Positions 32,432 to 43,347 of a DNA stretch of 46,201 nt are shown here, in pieces. Numbering within the stretch: the stretch's first letter is position 1; the number at the start of each line of letters is the position of its first letter. A program made the translations under genes and the position numbers. The notes under the pieces were generated by a model that saw only the letters and a program-made list of their open reading frames with translations, ran no database searches and had not been told where the DNA came from. The stretch spans positions 38,176-84,376 of the forward strand of contig NZ_LGLN01000071.1 in the NCBI RefSeq assembly GCF_001293775.1, given 5' to 3'. This stretch comes from Pseudomonas syringae pv. cilantro (GTDB lineage Bacteria > Pseudomonadota > Gammaproteobacteria > Pseudomonadales > Pseudomonadaceae).

Positions 32432-35263
32432 ATGCAAGAAAGCGTGATGCAGCGCATGTGGAACAGTGCCCACCTATCCGGTGGTAACGCTGCCTATGTG
32501 GAAGAGCTCTATGAGCTCTACCTGCACGACCCTAACGCTGTGCCAGAAGAATGGCGCACCTACTTTCAGAAGTTGCCTGCAGACGGCAGCTCTGCCACTG
32601 ATGTATCGCACTCGACTATTCGCGATCATTTCGTGTTGCTGGCCAAAAACCAGCGCCGCGCTCAGCCGGTTTCCGCCGGCAGTGTGAGCAGCGAGCATGA
32701 AAAGAAGCAGGTTGAAGTGCTGCGACTGATCCAGGCTTATCGGATGCGTGGCCATCAGGCTGCCCAGCTCGATCCGCTGGGCCTGTGGCAGCGACCTGCG
32801 CCTGCCGACCTGTCGATAAACCATTACGGCTTGACCAATGCCGATCTGGACACGACTTTCCGCGCCGGTGACTTGTTCATTGGCAAAGAGGAAGCGAGCC
32901 TACGCGAAATTCACGAAGCGTTGCAGCAGACATATTGTCGCACCATCGGCTCCGAGTTCACGCACATCGTGGATTCCGAGCAGCGCAACTGGTTCATGCA
33001 GCGTCTGGAAAGTGTTCGCGGCCGTCCGACGTTTTCGGCTGACATCCAGAGCCACCTGCTGGAACGCGTCACCGCGGCGGAAGGTCTCGAGAAATACCTG
33101 GGCACCAAATACCCGGGTACCAAGCGTTTCGGTCTGGAAGGCGGCGAAAGCCTGATTCCGATGCTCGATGAGCTGATTCAGCGTTCCGGGTCCTATGGCA
33201 CCAAGGAAGTCGTGATCGGCATGGCCCACCGTGGCCGTCTGAACGTGCTGGTCAACACCTTCGGCAAGAACCCGCGCGACCTGTTCGACGAGTTCGAAGG
33301 CAAGAAGAAAGTAGAACTGGGTTCCGGTGACGTCAAATACCACCAGGGCTTCTCTTCCAACGTCATGACCGCAGGCGGCGAAGTTCACCTCGCCATGGCT
33401 TTCAACCCTTCTCACCTGGAGATCGTTTCTCCGGTGGTCGAAGGTTCGGTGCGTGCACGTCAGGATCGTCGCAACGATCCGAATGGCGACAAGGTTCTGC
33501 CTATTTCCCTCCACGGCGACGCGGCGTTTGCCGGTCAGGGCGTGGTCATGGAAACCTTCCAGATGTCGCAGACTCGCGGCTTCAAGACGGGCGGCACGAT
33601 CCACATCGTCATCAACAACCAGGTGGGTTTCACCATCAGCAACCCGCTGGACTCGCGTTCCACCGAGTACGCCACCGACGTTGCCAAGATGATCCAGGCG
33701 CCGATCCTCCATGTAAATGGTGATGATCCTGAAGCCGTGATGTTCGTTACCCAGCTGGCGATCGATTACCGCATGCAGTTCAAGCGGGACATCGTCATCG
33801 ATCTGGTCTGCTACCGTCGTCGCGGTCACAACGAAGCTGACGAGCCTAGCGGCACCCAGCCTCTGATGTACCAGCAGATCACCAAGCAGCGCACCACCCG
33901 TGAGCTGTATGCCGAGCATCTGATCAAGACCGGCGTCCTTGATGAAGCCCGTGTTCAGGCCAAGGTCGACGACTATCGCAGTGCGCTGGACAACGGCCTG
34001 CACGTGGTGAAAAGCCTGGTCAAGGAGCCGAACAAGGAATTGTTCGTTGACTGGCGTCCGTATCTGGGCCACGCCTGGACTGCGCGTCATGACACCCGCT
34101 TCGATCTGAAAACGCTGCAGGAACTGTCGGCCAAGCTGATGGAACTGCCGGAAGGTTTCGTCGTGCAGCGTCAGGTACAGAAGATCTACGAAGATCGCCA
34201 GAAGATGCAGGCCGGTGGCTTGCCGATCAACTGGGGCTACGCCGAAACCATGGCATACGCCACGCTGGCATTCGAAGGTCATCCGATCCGCATGACCGGT
34301 CAGGACATTGGCCGCGGGACGTTCTCGCACCGGCACGCTGTTCTGCACAACCAGAAAGACGCTACCACTTACATTCCGTTGCAGAACCTGTATTCCGGTC
34401 AGCCGCGTTTCGACCTGTACGATTCGTTCCTGTCGGAAGAAGCTGTGCTGGCGTTCGAATACGGTTATTCGACCACCCAGCCTGATGCACTGGTTATCTG
34501 GGAAGCGCAGTTCGGCGATTTCGCCAACGGTGCCCAGGTGGTTGTCGATCAGTTCATTACCAGCGGCGAGCACAAGTGGGGCCGTCTGTGCGGTCTGACC
34601 ATGCTCTTGCCTCACGGCTATGAAGGGCAGGGGCCGGAGCACTCTTCGGCACGTCTCGAGCGTTACCTGCAATTGTGTGCCGAGCACAACATTCAGGTGT
34701 GCGTACCGACGACGCCGGCGCAGATCTACCACTTGCTCCGTCGTCAGGTCATCCGTCCGCTGCGCAAGCCGCTGATCGTGCTGACGCCGAAATCTCTGCT
34801 GCGTCACAAGCTCGCCGTTTCGACCCTTGAAGATCTGGCCGAAGGTTCGTTCCAGACCGTCATTCCGGAAATCGATACCCTCGATCCGGCCAAGGTCACG
34901 CGTCTGGTGCTGTGTAGCGGCAAGGTTTACTACGACCTGCTGGAAAAACGCCGTGCCGAAGGTCGTGAAGACATCGCCATCGTGCGTCTGGAGCAGCTGT
35001 ACCCGTTCCCTGAAGATGATTTGATGGAAACCATCGCGCCTTACACCAACCTGCAGCATGTGGTCTGGTGTCAGGAAGAACCGATGAACCAGGGCGCCTG
35101 GTACAGCAGTCAGCACCATCTGCGCCGCAGCATGGGCAACCACAAACGCGAACTCGTTCTCGAGTACGCCGGTCGTGATGCCTCCGCCGCGCCAGCCTGT
35201 GGCTACGCTTCGATGCACGCCGAGCAGCAGGAAAAACTCCTGCGCGATGCCTTCACTGTTTAA
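32432..35263 (+). CDS. sucA: 2-Oxoglutarate dehydrogenase E1 component
   Basis: SucA decarboxylates 2-oxoglutarate with thiamine diphosphate and passes succinyl to the lipoyl group of SucB. The 943-residue protein has the N-terminal E1o segment ([40 protein letters not shown]) for complex contact, [19 protein letters not shown], the thiamine site [42 protein letters not shown], and C-terminal [25 protein letters not shown] before the ATG lies inside a leader hairpin. Length is normal. Confidence 0.98.
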   Translation: MQESVMQRMWNSAHLSGGNAAYVEELYELYLHDPNAVPEEWRTYFQKLPADGSSATDVSHSTIRDHFVLLAKNQRRAQPVSAGSVSSEHEKKQVEVLRLIQAYRMRGHQAAQLDPLGLWQRPAPADLSINHYGLTNADLDTTFRAGDLFIGKEEASLREIHEALQQTYCRTIGSEFTHIVDSEQRNWFMQRLESVRGRPTFSADIQSHLLERVTAAEGLEKYLGTKYPGTKRFGLEGGESLIPMLDELIQRSGSYGTKEVVIGMAHRGRLNVLVNTFGKNPRDLFDEFEGKKKVELGSGDVKYHQGFSSNVMTAGGEVHLAMAFNPSHLEIVSPVVEGSVRARQDRRNDPNGDKVLPISLHGDAAFAGQGVVMETFQMSQTRGFKTGGTIHIVINNQVGFTISNPLDSRSTEYATDVAKMIQAPILHVNGDDPEAVMFVTQLAIDYRMQFKRDIVIDLVCYRRRGHNEADEPSGTQPLMYQQITKQRTTRELYAEHLIKTGVLDEARVQAKVDDYRSALDNGLHVVKSLVKEPNKELFVDWRPYLGHAWTARHDTRFDLKTLQELSAKLMELPEGFVVQRQVQKIYEDRQKMQAGGLPINWGYAETMAYATLAFEGHPIRMTGQDIGRGTFSHRHAVLHNQKDATTYIPLQNLYSGQPRFDLYDSFLSEEAVLAFEYGYSTTQPDALVIWEAQFGDFANGAQVVVDQFITSGEHKWGRLCGLTMLLPHGYEGQGPEHSSARLERYLQLCAEHNIQVCVPTTPAQIYHLLRRQVIRPLRKPLIVLTPKSLLRHKLAVSTLEDLAEGSFQTVIPEIDTLDPAKVTRLVLCSGKVYYDLLEKRRAEGREDIAIVRLEQLYPFPEDDLMETIAPYTNLQHVVWCQEEPMNQGAWYSSQHHLRRSMGNHKRELVLEYAGRDASAAPACGYASMHAEQQEKLLRDAFTV

Positions 35264-35304
35264 CGCCTTCGAGCATTAGAAACCGAATTAAGGAATTACA
35301 GATA

Positions 35305-36525
35305 ATGGCTATCGATATCAAAGCCCCCTCTTTCCCGGAATCCGTTGCCGATGGCACCATTTCCAAGTGGTACAAAAAAGAGGGTGATGCGGTAAAGCGC
35401 GACGAGATGCTGGTTGACATCGAGACTGACAAGGTTGTCCTGGAAGTGCTGGCCGAAGCTGACGGCGTGATGGGCGCTATCACCAAGGAAGAGGGCGCTA
35501 TCGTCCTGTCCAACGAAGTGCTTGGCTCTTTGAATGACGGTGCCACGGCATCTGCTGCTCCAGCACCTGCTGCTGCGCCTGCCTCGGCACCCGCCGCTGC
35601 ACCGTCTGCCGCTGGCGAAGAAGACCCGATTGCCGCGCCTGCTGCGCGTCAACTGGCTGAAGAAAACGGCATCAACCTGGCCAGCGTCAAAGGCACCGGT
35701 AAAGACGGCCGTATCACCAAAGAAGACATCGTTGCTGCCGTTGAAGCGAAGAAATCCGCTCCAGCCGCTGCGCCTGCTGCCAAGCCTGCCGCAGCCGCTG
35801 CGCCTGTCGTGGCTGCTGGTGATCGTACCGAGAAGCGCGTGCCGATGACCCGCGTTCGTGCGACCGTTGCCAAGCGTCTGGTCGAAGCTCAGTCGAACAT
35901 GGCGATGCTGACCACGTTCAACGAAGTCGACATGACCGAAGTCATGGCGCTGCGTTCGAAGTACAAGGACCTGTTCGAGAAGTCGCACAATGGCGTGCGT
36001 CTGGGCTTCATGTCCTTCTTCGTCAAAGCGGCCACCGAAGCACTGAAACGCTTCCCGGCGGTCAACGCTTCGATCGACGGTTCCGACATCGTTTACCACG
36101 GTTATGCCGACGTTGGTGTAGCAGTTTCCAGCGATCGCGGTCTGGTTGTACCGGTTCTGCGTAACGCAGAGCACATGAGCCTGGCTGAGATCGAAGGCGG
36201 CATCGCTACCTTCGGCAAAAAAGCCCGTGACGGTAAGCTGTCCATCGACGAGATGACCGGTGGTACGTTCACCATCACCAACGGTGGTACTTTCGGTTCG
36301 ATGATGTCGACGCCGATCGTCAATCCGCCACAGGCGGCCATTCTGGGCATGCACAACATTCTGCAGCGTCCGATGGCAATCAACGGTCAGGTGGTGATTC
36401 GCCCGATGATGTATCTGGCGCTGTCATACGACCACCGTTTGATCGATGGTAAAGAAGCCGTAACTTTCCTCGTTACCATCAAGAACCTGCTGGAAGATCC
36501 AGCTCGTCTGTTGCTGGATATCTGA
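35305..36525 (+). CDS. sucB: Dihydrolipoamide succinyltransferase (E2)
   Basis: SucB is the core of the 2-oxoglutarate dehydrogenase complex and transfers succinyl from lipoyl to CoA. The 406-residue protein has one lipoyl domain (about 1-80, lysine K43 in [12 protein letters not shown]), an Ala/Pro-rich linker, a peripheral-subunit-binding domain (about 108-146; [29 protein letters not shown]), a second linker and the catalytic domain (about 175-406; active-site [16 protein letters not shown]). It starts 41 bases after sucA, in one transcript. Confidence 0.98.
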   Translation: MAIDIKAPSFPESVADGTISKWYKKEGDAVKRDEMLVDIETDKVVLEVLAEADGVMGAITKEEGAIVLSNEVLGSLNDGATASAAPAPAAAPASAPAAAPSAAGEEDPIAAPAARQLAEENGINLASVKGTGKDGRITKEDIVAAVEAKKSAPAAAPAAKPAAAAAPVVAAGDRTEKRVPMTRVRATVAKRLVEAQSNMAMLTTFNEVDMTEVMALRSKYKDLFEKSHNGVRLGFMSFFVKAATEALKRFPAVNASIDGSDIVYHGYADVGVAVSSDRGLVVPVLRNAEHMSLAEIEGGIATFGKKARDGKLSIDEMTGGTFTITNGGTFGSMMSTPIVNPPQAAILGMHNILQRPMAINGQVVIRPMMYLALSYDHRLIDGKEAVTFLVTIKNLLEDPARLLLDI

Positions 36526-36546
36526 TGAAGCAGCCTCGAGTCGCAC

Positions 36547-38134
<1,588 letters not shown>

Positions 38135-38342
38135 GACAACAAGAGAAACCACGACGCAGTGCCCGTCGTGAGCCTTGCCAGCAGGGCTTACCGCGGAATC
38201 TGCGCCGGACTCGACCTCTCAGGCGGCTTCATGAGTGTCCAATGACACTTGCGGGGTCGTCCGGAAGTAGCGGTCACAGGTGGTGCGGCACGCTGACGTG
38301 CAGCACCGAATGCGCAGTACCTAAACGAAGACGGTAATAAGC
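38135..38342 (+). promoter_or_regulatory. Structured lpdG-sucC spacer, candidate sucC RNA motif
   Basis: Three hairpins follow each other: CACGACG/CGTCGTG (38150-38156/38164-38170), AGTGTC-CAAT-GACACT (38234-38249), and a long one at 38283-38306 (GTGC-G-GCACG, loop CTGA, CGTGC-A-GCAC, one mismatch). None has a T-run, so they are not terminators. A conserved sucC RNA motif of unknown ligand is known from 5' regions of Pseudomonas sucC genes; this spacer is in the right place. Membership was not tested with a covariance model. Confidence 0.5.
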
Positions 38343-39509
38343 ATGAATCTTCACGAGTATCAGGGTAAGCAGCTGTTCGCTGAGTACGGCCTGCCAGTAT
38401 CCAAAGGTTACGCGGTAGACACCCCGGAAGCAGCAGCAGAAGCCTGCGACAAGATCGGCGGGACCGAGTGGGTTGTCAAAGCCCAGGTTCACGCAGGTGG
38501 TCGTGGTAAAGCGGGCGGCGTCAAGCTGGTTCGCAGCAAGGAAGATGCAGCAGCCTTCGCTCAACAGTGGCTGGGCAAACGTCTGGTCACTTACCAGACT
38601 GACGCCAACGGTCAGCCAGTGACCAAGATCCTGGTCGAGTCCTGCACCAATATCGCCAAAGAGCTGTATCTGGGCGCTGTGGTCGATCGCTCCAGCCGTC
38701 GTATCGTGTTCATGGCTTCCACCGAAGGTGGCGTGGACATCGAGAAAATCGCGCACGACACTCCTGAAAAGATTCTCAAGGCTACTATCGATCCACTGGT
38801 TGGCGCTCAGCCATTCCAGGGTCGCGATCTGGCTTTCCAGCTGGGTCTGGAAGGCAAGCAGGTCACTCAGTTCGCCAAGATCTTCACCGGTCTGGCCAAA
38901 CTGTTCCAGGACCACGATCTGGCTCTGCTGGAAGTGAACCCGCTGGTGATCAAGGATGACGGCGATCTGCACTGCCTGGACGCCAAGATCAACATCGACG
39001 CCAACGCCATGTACCGTCAGCCCAAGCTGAAAGGCTTCCACGATCCTTCGCAGGACGATCCTCGCGAAGCTCACGCTGCCAAGTTCGAACTGAACTACGT
39101 AGCGCTGGAAGGCAACATCGGTTGCATGGTCAATGGTGCTGGCCTGGCCATGGGTACCATGGACATCGTCAACCTGCATGGCGGCAAGCCTGCGAACTTC
39201 CTTGACGTTGGCGGCGGTGCCACCAAGGAGCGCGTTACCGAAGCGTTCAAGATCATTCTGTCCGACACCAATGTCGCCGCAGTACTGGTCAACATCTTCG
39301 GCGGCATCGTTCGTTGCGACATGATTGCCGAAGGCATCATCGGTGCAGTGAAAGAAGTCGGCGTGAAAATCCCGGTTGTTGTGCGCCTTGAAGGCAACAA
39401 CGCTGAACTGGGCGCTAAAGTACTGGCAGAAAGCGGTTTGAACATTATCGCTGCTACCAGCCTGACCGACGCTGCTCAACAAGTCGTCAAAGCCGCGGAG
39501 GGCAAGTAA
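38343..39509 (+). CDS. sucC: Succinyl-CoA synthetase beta subunit
   Basis: SucC with SucD converts succinyl-CoA to succinate with formation of ATP or GTP. The 388-residue protein has an N-terminal ATP-grasp domain ([52 protein letters not shown] with the Mg ligands) and a C-terminal CoA-ligase-like domain ([50 protein letters not shown]). The stop and the sucD start share one base (TAATG). Confidence 0.98.
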   Translation: MNLHEYQGKQLFAEYGLPVSKGYAVDTPEAAAEACDKIGGTEWVVKAQVHAGGRGKAGGVKLVRSKEDAAAFAQQWLGKRLVTYQTDANGQPVTKILVESCTNIAKELYLGAVVDRSSRRIVFMASTEGGVDIEKIAHDTPEKILKATIDPLVGAQPFQGRDLAFQLGLEGKQVTQFAKIFTGLAKLFQDHDLALLEVNPLVIKDDGDLHCLDAKINIDANAMYRQPKLKGFHDPSQDDPREAHAAKFELNYVALEGNIGCMVNGAGLAMGTMDIVNLHGGKPANFLDVGGGATKERVTEAFKIILSDTNVAAVLVNIFGGIVRCDMIAEGIIGAVKEVGVKIPVVVRLEGNNAELGAKVLAESGLNIIAATSLTDAAQQVVKAAEGK

Positions 39510-40390
39510 TGAGCGTCCTGATCAATAAAGACACCAAGGTTATCTGCCAGGGTTTCACTGGTTCGCAAGGTACCTTCCACTCCGAACAAGCTATTGCCTA
39601 CGGCACTAAGATGGTCGGCGGCGTGACACCAGGCAAAGGCGGCACCACGCACCTGAACCTGCCAGTGTTCAACACTGTGAAAGAAGCGGTAGAAACTACT
39701 GGCGCAACCGCCAGCGTGATCTATGTTCCGGCTCCTTTCTGCAAGGATTCCATCCTTGAAGCAGCGTTCGGCGGCATCAAGCTGATCGTCTGCATCACCG
39801 AAGGCATCCCGACCATCGACATGCTGGAAGCCAAGGTCAAGTGCGACGAGCTGGGTGTGGTCCTGATCGGTCCTAACTGCCCAGGCGTGATCACTCCGGG
39901 CGAGTGCAAGATCGGCATCATGCCAGGCCACATTCACTTGCCAGGCAAGGTAGGCATCGTGTCGCGTTCCGGCACCCTGACCTACGAAGCTGTCAAGCAG
40001 ACCACTGACGCCGGTTTCGGTCAGTCCACCTGCGTAGGCATCGGCGGTGACCCGATCCCTGGTTCGAACTTCATCGACATCCTGAAGCTGTTCCAGGAAG
40101 ACCCGCAGACCGAAGCGATCGTCATGATCGGCGAGATCGGCGGTTCGGCTGAAGAAGAAGCGGCTGCCTACATCAAGGCACACGTGACCAAGCCGGTTGT
40201 TTCCTACATCGCTGGTGTGACTGCTCCTCCGGGCAAGCGCATGGGCCATGCCGGCGCAATCATCTCCGGTGGTAAAGGTACTGCAGACGAGAAATTCGCT
40301 GCCCTGCAGGACGCTGGCGTAAAAACCGTGCGCTCCCTGGCAGACATCGGCAAGGCCCTGGCCGAGCTGACCGGTTGGCCGACCAAGTAA
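39509..40390 (+). CDS. sucD: Succinyl-CoA synthetase alpha subunit
   Basis: SucD binds CoA and carries the phosphorylated histidine of the enzyme. The 293-residue protein has the CoA site [33 protein letters not shown], the segment [24 protein letters not shown], and the active-site His in [11 protein letters not shown]. It is coupled to sucC by a one-base overlap and ends the TCA block; a strong terminator follows 29 bases later. Confidence 0.98.
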   Translation: MSVLINKDTKVICQGFTGSQGTFHSEQAIAYGTKMVGGVTPGKGGTTHLNLPVFNTVKEAVETTGATASVIYVPAPFCKDSILEAAFGGIKLIVCITEGIPTIDMLEAKVKCDELGVVLIGPNCPGVITPGECKIGIMPGHIHLPGKVGIVSRSGTLTYEAVKQTTDAGFGQSTCVGIGGDPIPGSNFIDILKLFQEDPQTEAIVMIGEIGGSAEEEAAAYIKAHVTKPVVSYIAGVTAPPGKRMGHAGAIISGGKGTADEKFAALQDAGVKTVRSLADIGKALAELTGWPTK

Positions 40391-40418
40391 GTTTCACTTA
40401 CTTCATCGAGCAATCGAC

Positions 40419-40446
40419 AAAAGCCACCTTCGGGTGGCTTTTGTTT
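40419..40446 (+). terminator. Terminator of the suc operon
   Basis: AAAAGCCACC, loop TTCG, GGTGGCTTTT, then GTTT. A ten-pair stem with a stable UUCG loop. Confidence 0.9.
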
Positions 40447-40488
40447 GGGTGCGTGAAAGTCATGTCGGGCATGCCGGTGTCAGTTTGG

Positions 40489-41070
40489 CTACCCGCCGTT
40501 ATGTGCCAGCCATTCGTCCCGCGTCAATTCCCATAGCTGTTCCTGCGTCGTGCCGCAGACAAACTGCGATTCCTGAACGGTCACCAGGCGCATGCCTTCG
40601 CGCTGCGACAGGCGACAGGACGCTTCATTCAAGGCGGACTTGGCCACGCGCAGCACAGGGCGTTTGAGTGTTTCAAACCAGAAGCGATCAATCGCCACGC
40701 AGACCTCTGACATCAGCCCCAGCCCCTGATAGGCCGGTGAAAGCCAGAAGCCACGGTTGTTATCCTGCTCGTCCATCATGCAGGCACTGCCGATCAAGCG
40801 GCCTTGTTGACTGCGCAGACGAATCGACCAATGCCATTCTTCCCCGTCCTGCATCGCAGGCAGAGCGTCTTCGCGCAGGTAGCGCAGTGCTTCGCCTTCG
40901 GGATAAGGCCAGGGCACGTGATGGGTCAGGTAGCGCACGACCTCCCAGTGGTTGAACAGGCTCTGCATGGCGGGCGCGTCTTCGAGTTGCAGCGGCAGCA
41001 GGAGCAGACGTGGTGTATGCAGGGTCGGGGTGAGAACAACGGGTCGGGTGTTCGTTTCGGGCATGGACAT
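40489..41070 (-). CDS. GNAT-family N-acetyltransferase (RimJ/RimL type)
   Basis: The 193-residue protein has the RimJ-like layout: LHTPRLLLLPLQLEDAPAMQSLFN at the start, GEEWHWSIRLRSQQGRLIGSACM, NNRGFWLSPAYQGLGLMSEVCVAIDRFWFE with the acetyl-CoA loop, and SALNEASCRLSQREGMRLV. It should acetylate an amino group of a protein or small molecule; the substrate is unknown. ATG at 41070 or two codons later; neither has a strong ribosome site. It is a lone gene convergent to sucD. Confidence 0.85.
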   Translation of the reverse strand: MSMPETNTRPVVLTPTLHTPRLLLLPLQLEDAPAMQSLFNHWEVVRYLTHHVPWPYPEGEALRYLREDALPAMQDGEEWHWSIRLRSQQGRLIGSACMMDEQDNNRGFWLSPAYQGLGLMSEVCVAIDRFWFETLKRPVLRVAKSALNEASCRLSQREGMRLVTVQESQFVCGTTQEQLWELTRDEWLAHNGG

Positions 41071-41318
41071 CAGTCATCGGCAGCAGAGATGCCGGCCAAT
41101 CTACCGATCAATCAATGGTTGGTCTGTCGGATGTTTCCGAATATCCAGCGGTTTGTTCGACTGCCGTTAAAAGGTGCGTCGTCGGGTGATAAGCCCTGAG
41201 ACAGTGCATTTTTGGTCGAAGTTGGCTACCCTGTCCGCCGTTTTTGCGGTGCCCTCACGAGGGGTGTTTCGCAAGGTACTGCCACGTCTTACGCCGACGG
41301 GCTGCGTCTACCTCATTC

Positions 41319-41366
41319 ATGGGTGACGTCCCATCCCTCATCTCGAATCCGTGTGGTCCCTCGTAA
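41319..41366 (+). CDS. Possible 15-residue leader peptide before brnQ
   Basis: ATG at 41319 opens a frame for [15 protein letters not shown] that ends in TAA at 41364-41366; the last A is the first base of the brnQ ATG (TAATG). brnQ itself has no evident ribosome site, so coupling to such a leader would explain its translation. The start also lies within an ATGGG...CCCAT hairpin (41319-41335). It has no strong ribosome site either, so expression is unproven. Confidence 0.35.
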   Translation: MGDVPSLISNPCGPS

Positions 41367-42679
41367 TGAAAGTCTTGAAAGGCCAGGACATCCTGGCACT
41401 CGGTTTTATGACATTTGCCCTGTTTGTCGGGGCTGGCAACATCATCTTTCCGCCCATCGTGGGTCTTCAGGCCGGGCCGCATGTGTGGATGGCGGCGCTC
41501 GGCTTTCTGGTCACGGCGGTCGGTCTGCCGGTGATCACGGTGATTGCCCTGGCCAAGGTCGGTGGCGCGATGGATGCCTTGAGCAGCCCGATCGGCAAGA
41601 TTGCCGGCGGGGCACTTGCGGCGGTCTGCTATCTGGCAGTTGGTCCGCTGTTCGCGACCCCGCGTACGGCCACCGTCTCGTTTGAAGTCGGTCTGGCACC
41701 GCTGACCGGCGACAGTCCGATGGCGCTGTTCCTCTATAGCCTGGTGTATTTCCTTGTGGTGTTCTGGGTTTCGCTGTACCCGGGCCGCCTGCTGGACACG
41801 GTCGGACGTTTCCTGGCACCGCTCAAGATCATCGCGCTGGCGGTCCTGGGCATCGCTGCATTTGCCTTGCCAGCAGGCGGCATAGGGGAGGCTGAGCCGG
41901 CCTATGCCGCTGCGCCGTTTTCTCAGGGCTTTATCAATGGTTACCTGACAATGGACACGCTGGGAGCGCTGGTTTTCGGGATCGTCATCGTTAACGCCAT
42001 CCGCTCCCGGGGGGTTGATTCGCCTCGCCTCATCACCCGCTACGCGATCATTGCCGGGCTCATTGCGGGCGTTGGGTTGGCGCTGGTCTATATCAGCCTG
42101 TTCCGTCTTGGTTCCGGCAGTCATGCGGTGGCTGCGGGTGCAAGCAATGGCGCAGCGGTGCTGCATGCTTACGTGCAGCACACCTTCGGGTCGCTGGGCA
42201 GCGGGTTTCTTGCCGTACTGATTTCTTTGGCGTGTCTGGTGACGGCGGTAGGTCTGACCTGCGCATGCGCTGAGTACTTCGCCAAGGTATTGCCGCTGTC
42301 CTACAGAACGCTGGTGGTGATGCTGGCAGTGTTCTCGTTGCTGGTTTCCAATCTGGGGCTGACCAAGCTGATCCAGTTTTCGATTCCGGTACTGACGGCT
42401 ATTTACCCGCCGTGCATTGTCCTGGTCGCGCTGAGTTTCTGCAAAGGGCTTTGGCAGAGTCAGGGCAGGGTTGTCGCACCGGTGATGCTGGTATCGCTCG
42501 TTTTCGGCCTCATCGACGCGATCAAGGGTGCAGGATTCGGTGAGTACCTTCCGAACGCCCTGACCAGCATGCCGCTGAGCGATCAGGGCCTTGCTTGGCT
42601 GGTGCCTTCGGTCGTCACGCTGGCGGGTGCTGTGCTCATCGACAGGCTGATGGGCAAGCGTAGCCAGGCGATGGCTTGA
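41366..42679 (+). CDS. brnQ: Branched-chain amino acid carrier, BrnQ/BraB type
   Basis: The 437-residue protein is an inner-membrane LIVCS-family symporter that takes up leucine, isoleucine and valine with Na+ or H+. It has about 12 membrane helices and the family start [37 protein letters not shown], then [36 protein letters not shown] and [15 protein letters not shown]. The length equals that recalled for P. aeruginosa BraB. The ATG at 41366 was chosen; a GTG five codons earlier is unlikely. The 295-base spacer before it holds the possible leader ORF and no other gene. Confidence 0.95.
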   Translation: MKVLKGQDILALGFMTFALFVGAGNIIFPPIVGLQAGPHVWMAALGFLVTAVGLPVITVIALAKVGGAMDALSSPIGKIAGGALAAVCYLAVGPLFATPRTATVSFEVGLAPLTGDSPMALFLYSLVYFLVVFWVSLYPGRLLDTVGRFLAPLKIIALAVLGIAAFALPAGGIGEAEPAYAAAPFSQGFINGYLTMDTLGALVFGIVIVNAIRSRGVDSPRLITRYAIIAGLIAGVGLALVYISLFRLGSGSHAVAAGASNGAAVLHAYVQHTFGSLGSGFLAVLISLACLVTAVGLTCACAEYFAKVLPLSYRTLVVMLAVFSLLVSNLGLTKLIQFSIPVLTAIYPPCIVLVALSFCKGLWQSQGRVVAPVMLVSLVFGLIDAIKGAGFGEYLPNALTSMPLSDQGLAWLVPSVVTLAGAVLIDRLMGKRSQAMA

Positions 42680-42723
42680 GGGGCGGGACCAGACCCCAGA
42701 CTGAGTGTTAAAACGCCCCAATG

Positions 42724-42750
42724 AAAAGGCCCGCTTAACGCGGGCCTTTT
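42724..42750. terminator. Bidirectional terminator between brnQ and the small lipoprotein
   Basis: AAAAGGCCCGC, loop TTAAC, GCGGGCCTTTT: an 11-pair stem with A4 on one side and T4 on the other, placed between convergent genes. Confidence 0.88.
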
Positions 42751-42772
42751 CAGTTCTGCGAGCTTGCCAGCC

Positions 42773-43033
42773 TTATTTGGTGGCTGGAGCTGCCTCTGGC
42801 GCCTTGTCGGCGTTTTCAGCGGCGCGCTGTTGTGCGGCTTCCGCGTTTTTCTGAGCAGCTTCCTGGCTTTCCTTGGCTGCATCATTCACTTTGTCCTGAG
42901 CCTTAGCCATCGACTCTTGGGACTCTTGAGCAGCCTTGTTGGCGTCTTGCTGAGTGTTTTCGGATTTTTTGTCACAAGCGGCGAGGCCGAGGGTGGCAGA
43001 AAGCATCAAGGCATAGGCTAAAGTTTTACGCAT
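42773..43033 (-). CDS. Small coiled-coil lipoprotein, likely AlgU-dependent
   Basis: The 86-residue protein has a lipoprotein signal (MRKTLAYALMLSATLGLAAC, Cys20) and a charged, helical remainder (SENTQQDANKAAQESQESMAKAQDKVNDAAKESQEAAQKNAEAAQQRAAENADKAPEAAPATK). The sequence is rich in Ala, Gln, Glu, Lys and Asn with heptad-like spacing. It is not OprI (the mature end is different). AAGGAG precedes the ATG. Upstream is an AlgU-like promoter. It stands where P. aeruginosa has PA1592 between braB and htpG; I recall that gene as part of the AlgU regulon. Function unknown; probably an envelope-stress lipoprotein. Confidence 0.82.
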   Translation of the reverse strand: MRKTLAYALMLSATLGLAACDKKSENTQQDANKAAQESQESMAKAQDKVNDAAKESQEAAQKNAEAAQQRAAENADKAPEAAPATK

Positions 43034-43066
43034 GGGGTGTGTCTCCTTATTGATTATTCATGTGCC

Positions 43067-43094
43067 TAAGAGCGTGCGCCAGGCCGTTAAGTTC
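43067..43094 (-). promoter_or_regulatory. AlgU (sigma-22/RpoE-like) promoter of the small lipoprotein
   Basis: On the minus strand GAACTT (43089-43094), 17 bp, TCTTA (43067-43071). The AlgU consensus is GAACTT, 16-17 bp, TCTGA, so only one base differs. Transcription would start near 43060, about 27 bases before the start codon. Confidence 0.65.
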
Positions 43095-43243
43095 CAGACG
43101 CGCGCAGAATATCCGCGACGTCTGTGCCATGGGCGTTACAGGCCAGGCAGACAGACAGAAATACAACCCTCGCGGTAACGCGTCGATCCATCTGTTTCAC
43201 CGCGTTTTTCCACCCGTAAAACAGCGCGCAGGTATTTTTTGCT

Positions 43244-43271
43244 CTTGAAATCCTCAACCCAGCCCCCACCT
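43244..43271 (+). promoter_or_regulatory. Sigma-32 heat-shock promoter of htpG
   Basis: CTTGAAA (43244-43250), 13 bp, CCCCACCT (43264-43271); the -35 is perfect and the -10 differs from CCCCATNT at one base. The spacer is the same as at ibpA. The leader is about 70 nt. The rest of the 314-base gap 43034-43347 holds only the AlgU-like promoter on the other strand. Confidence 0.8.
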
Positions 43272-43347
43272 TGATGACTACCCGCTGTCATGCAGGCCGA
43301 TGCCTGAACCTGACGGCTTATGCCATCCAGATCGGAGTTTGATGATT

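Noticed and set aside
32900..35218. 772-codon open frame on the minus strand opposite sucA
   Set aside because: It mirrors a highly conserved E1 gene. The product is rich in His, Arg, Gln and Val with no family motifs; long antisense frames are normal in GC-rich coding DNA.
35540..35820. Ala/Pro-rich repeats in sucB as an unusual low-complexity insertion
   Set aside because: These are the normal flexible linkers between the lipoyl, binding and catalytic domains of E2 proteins.
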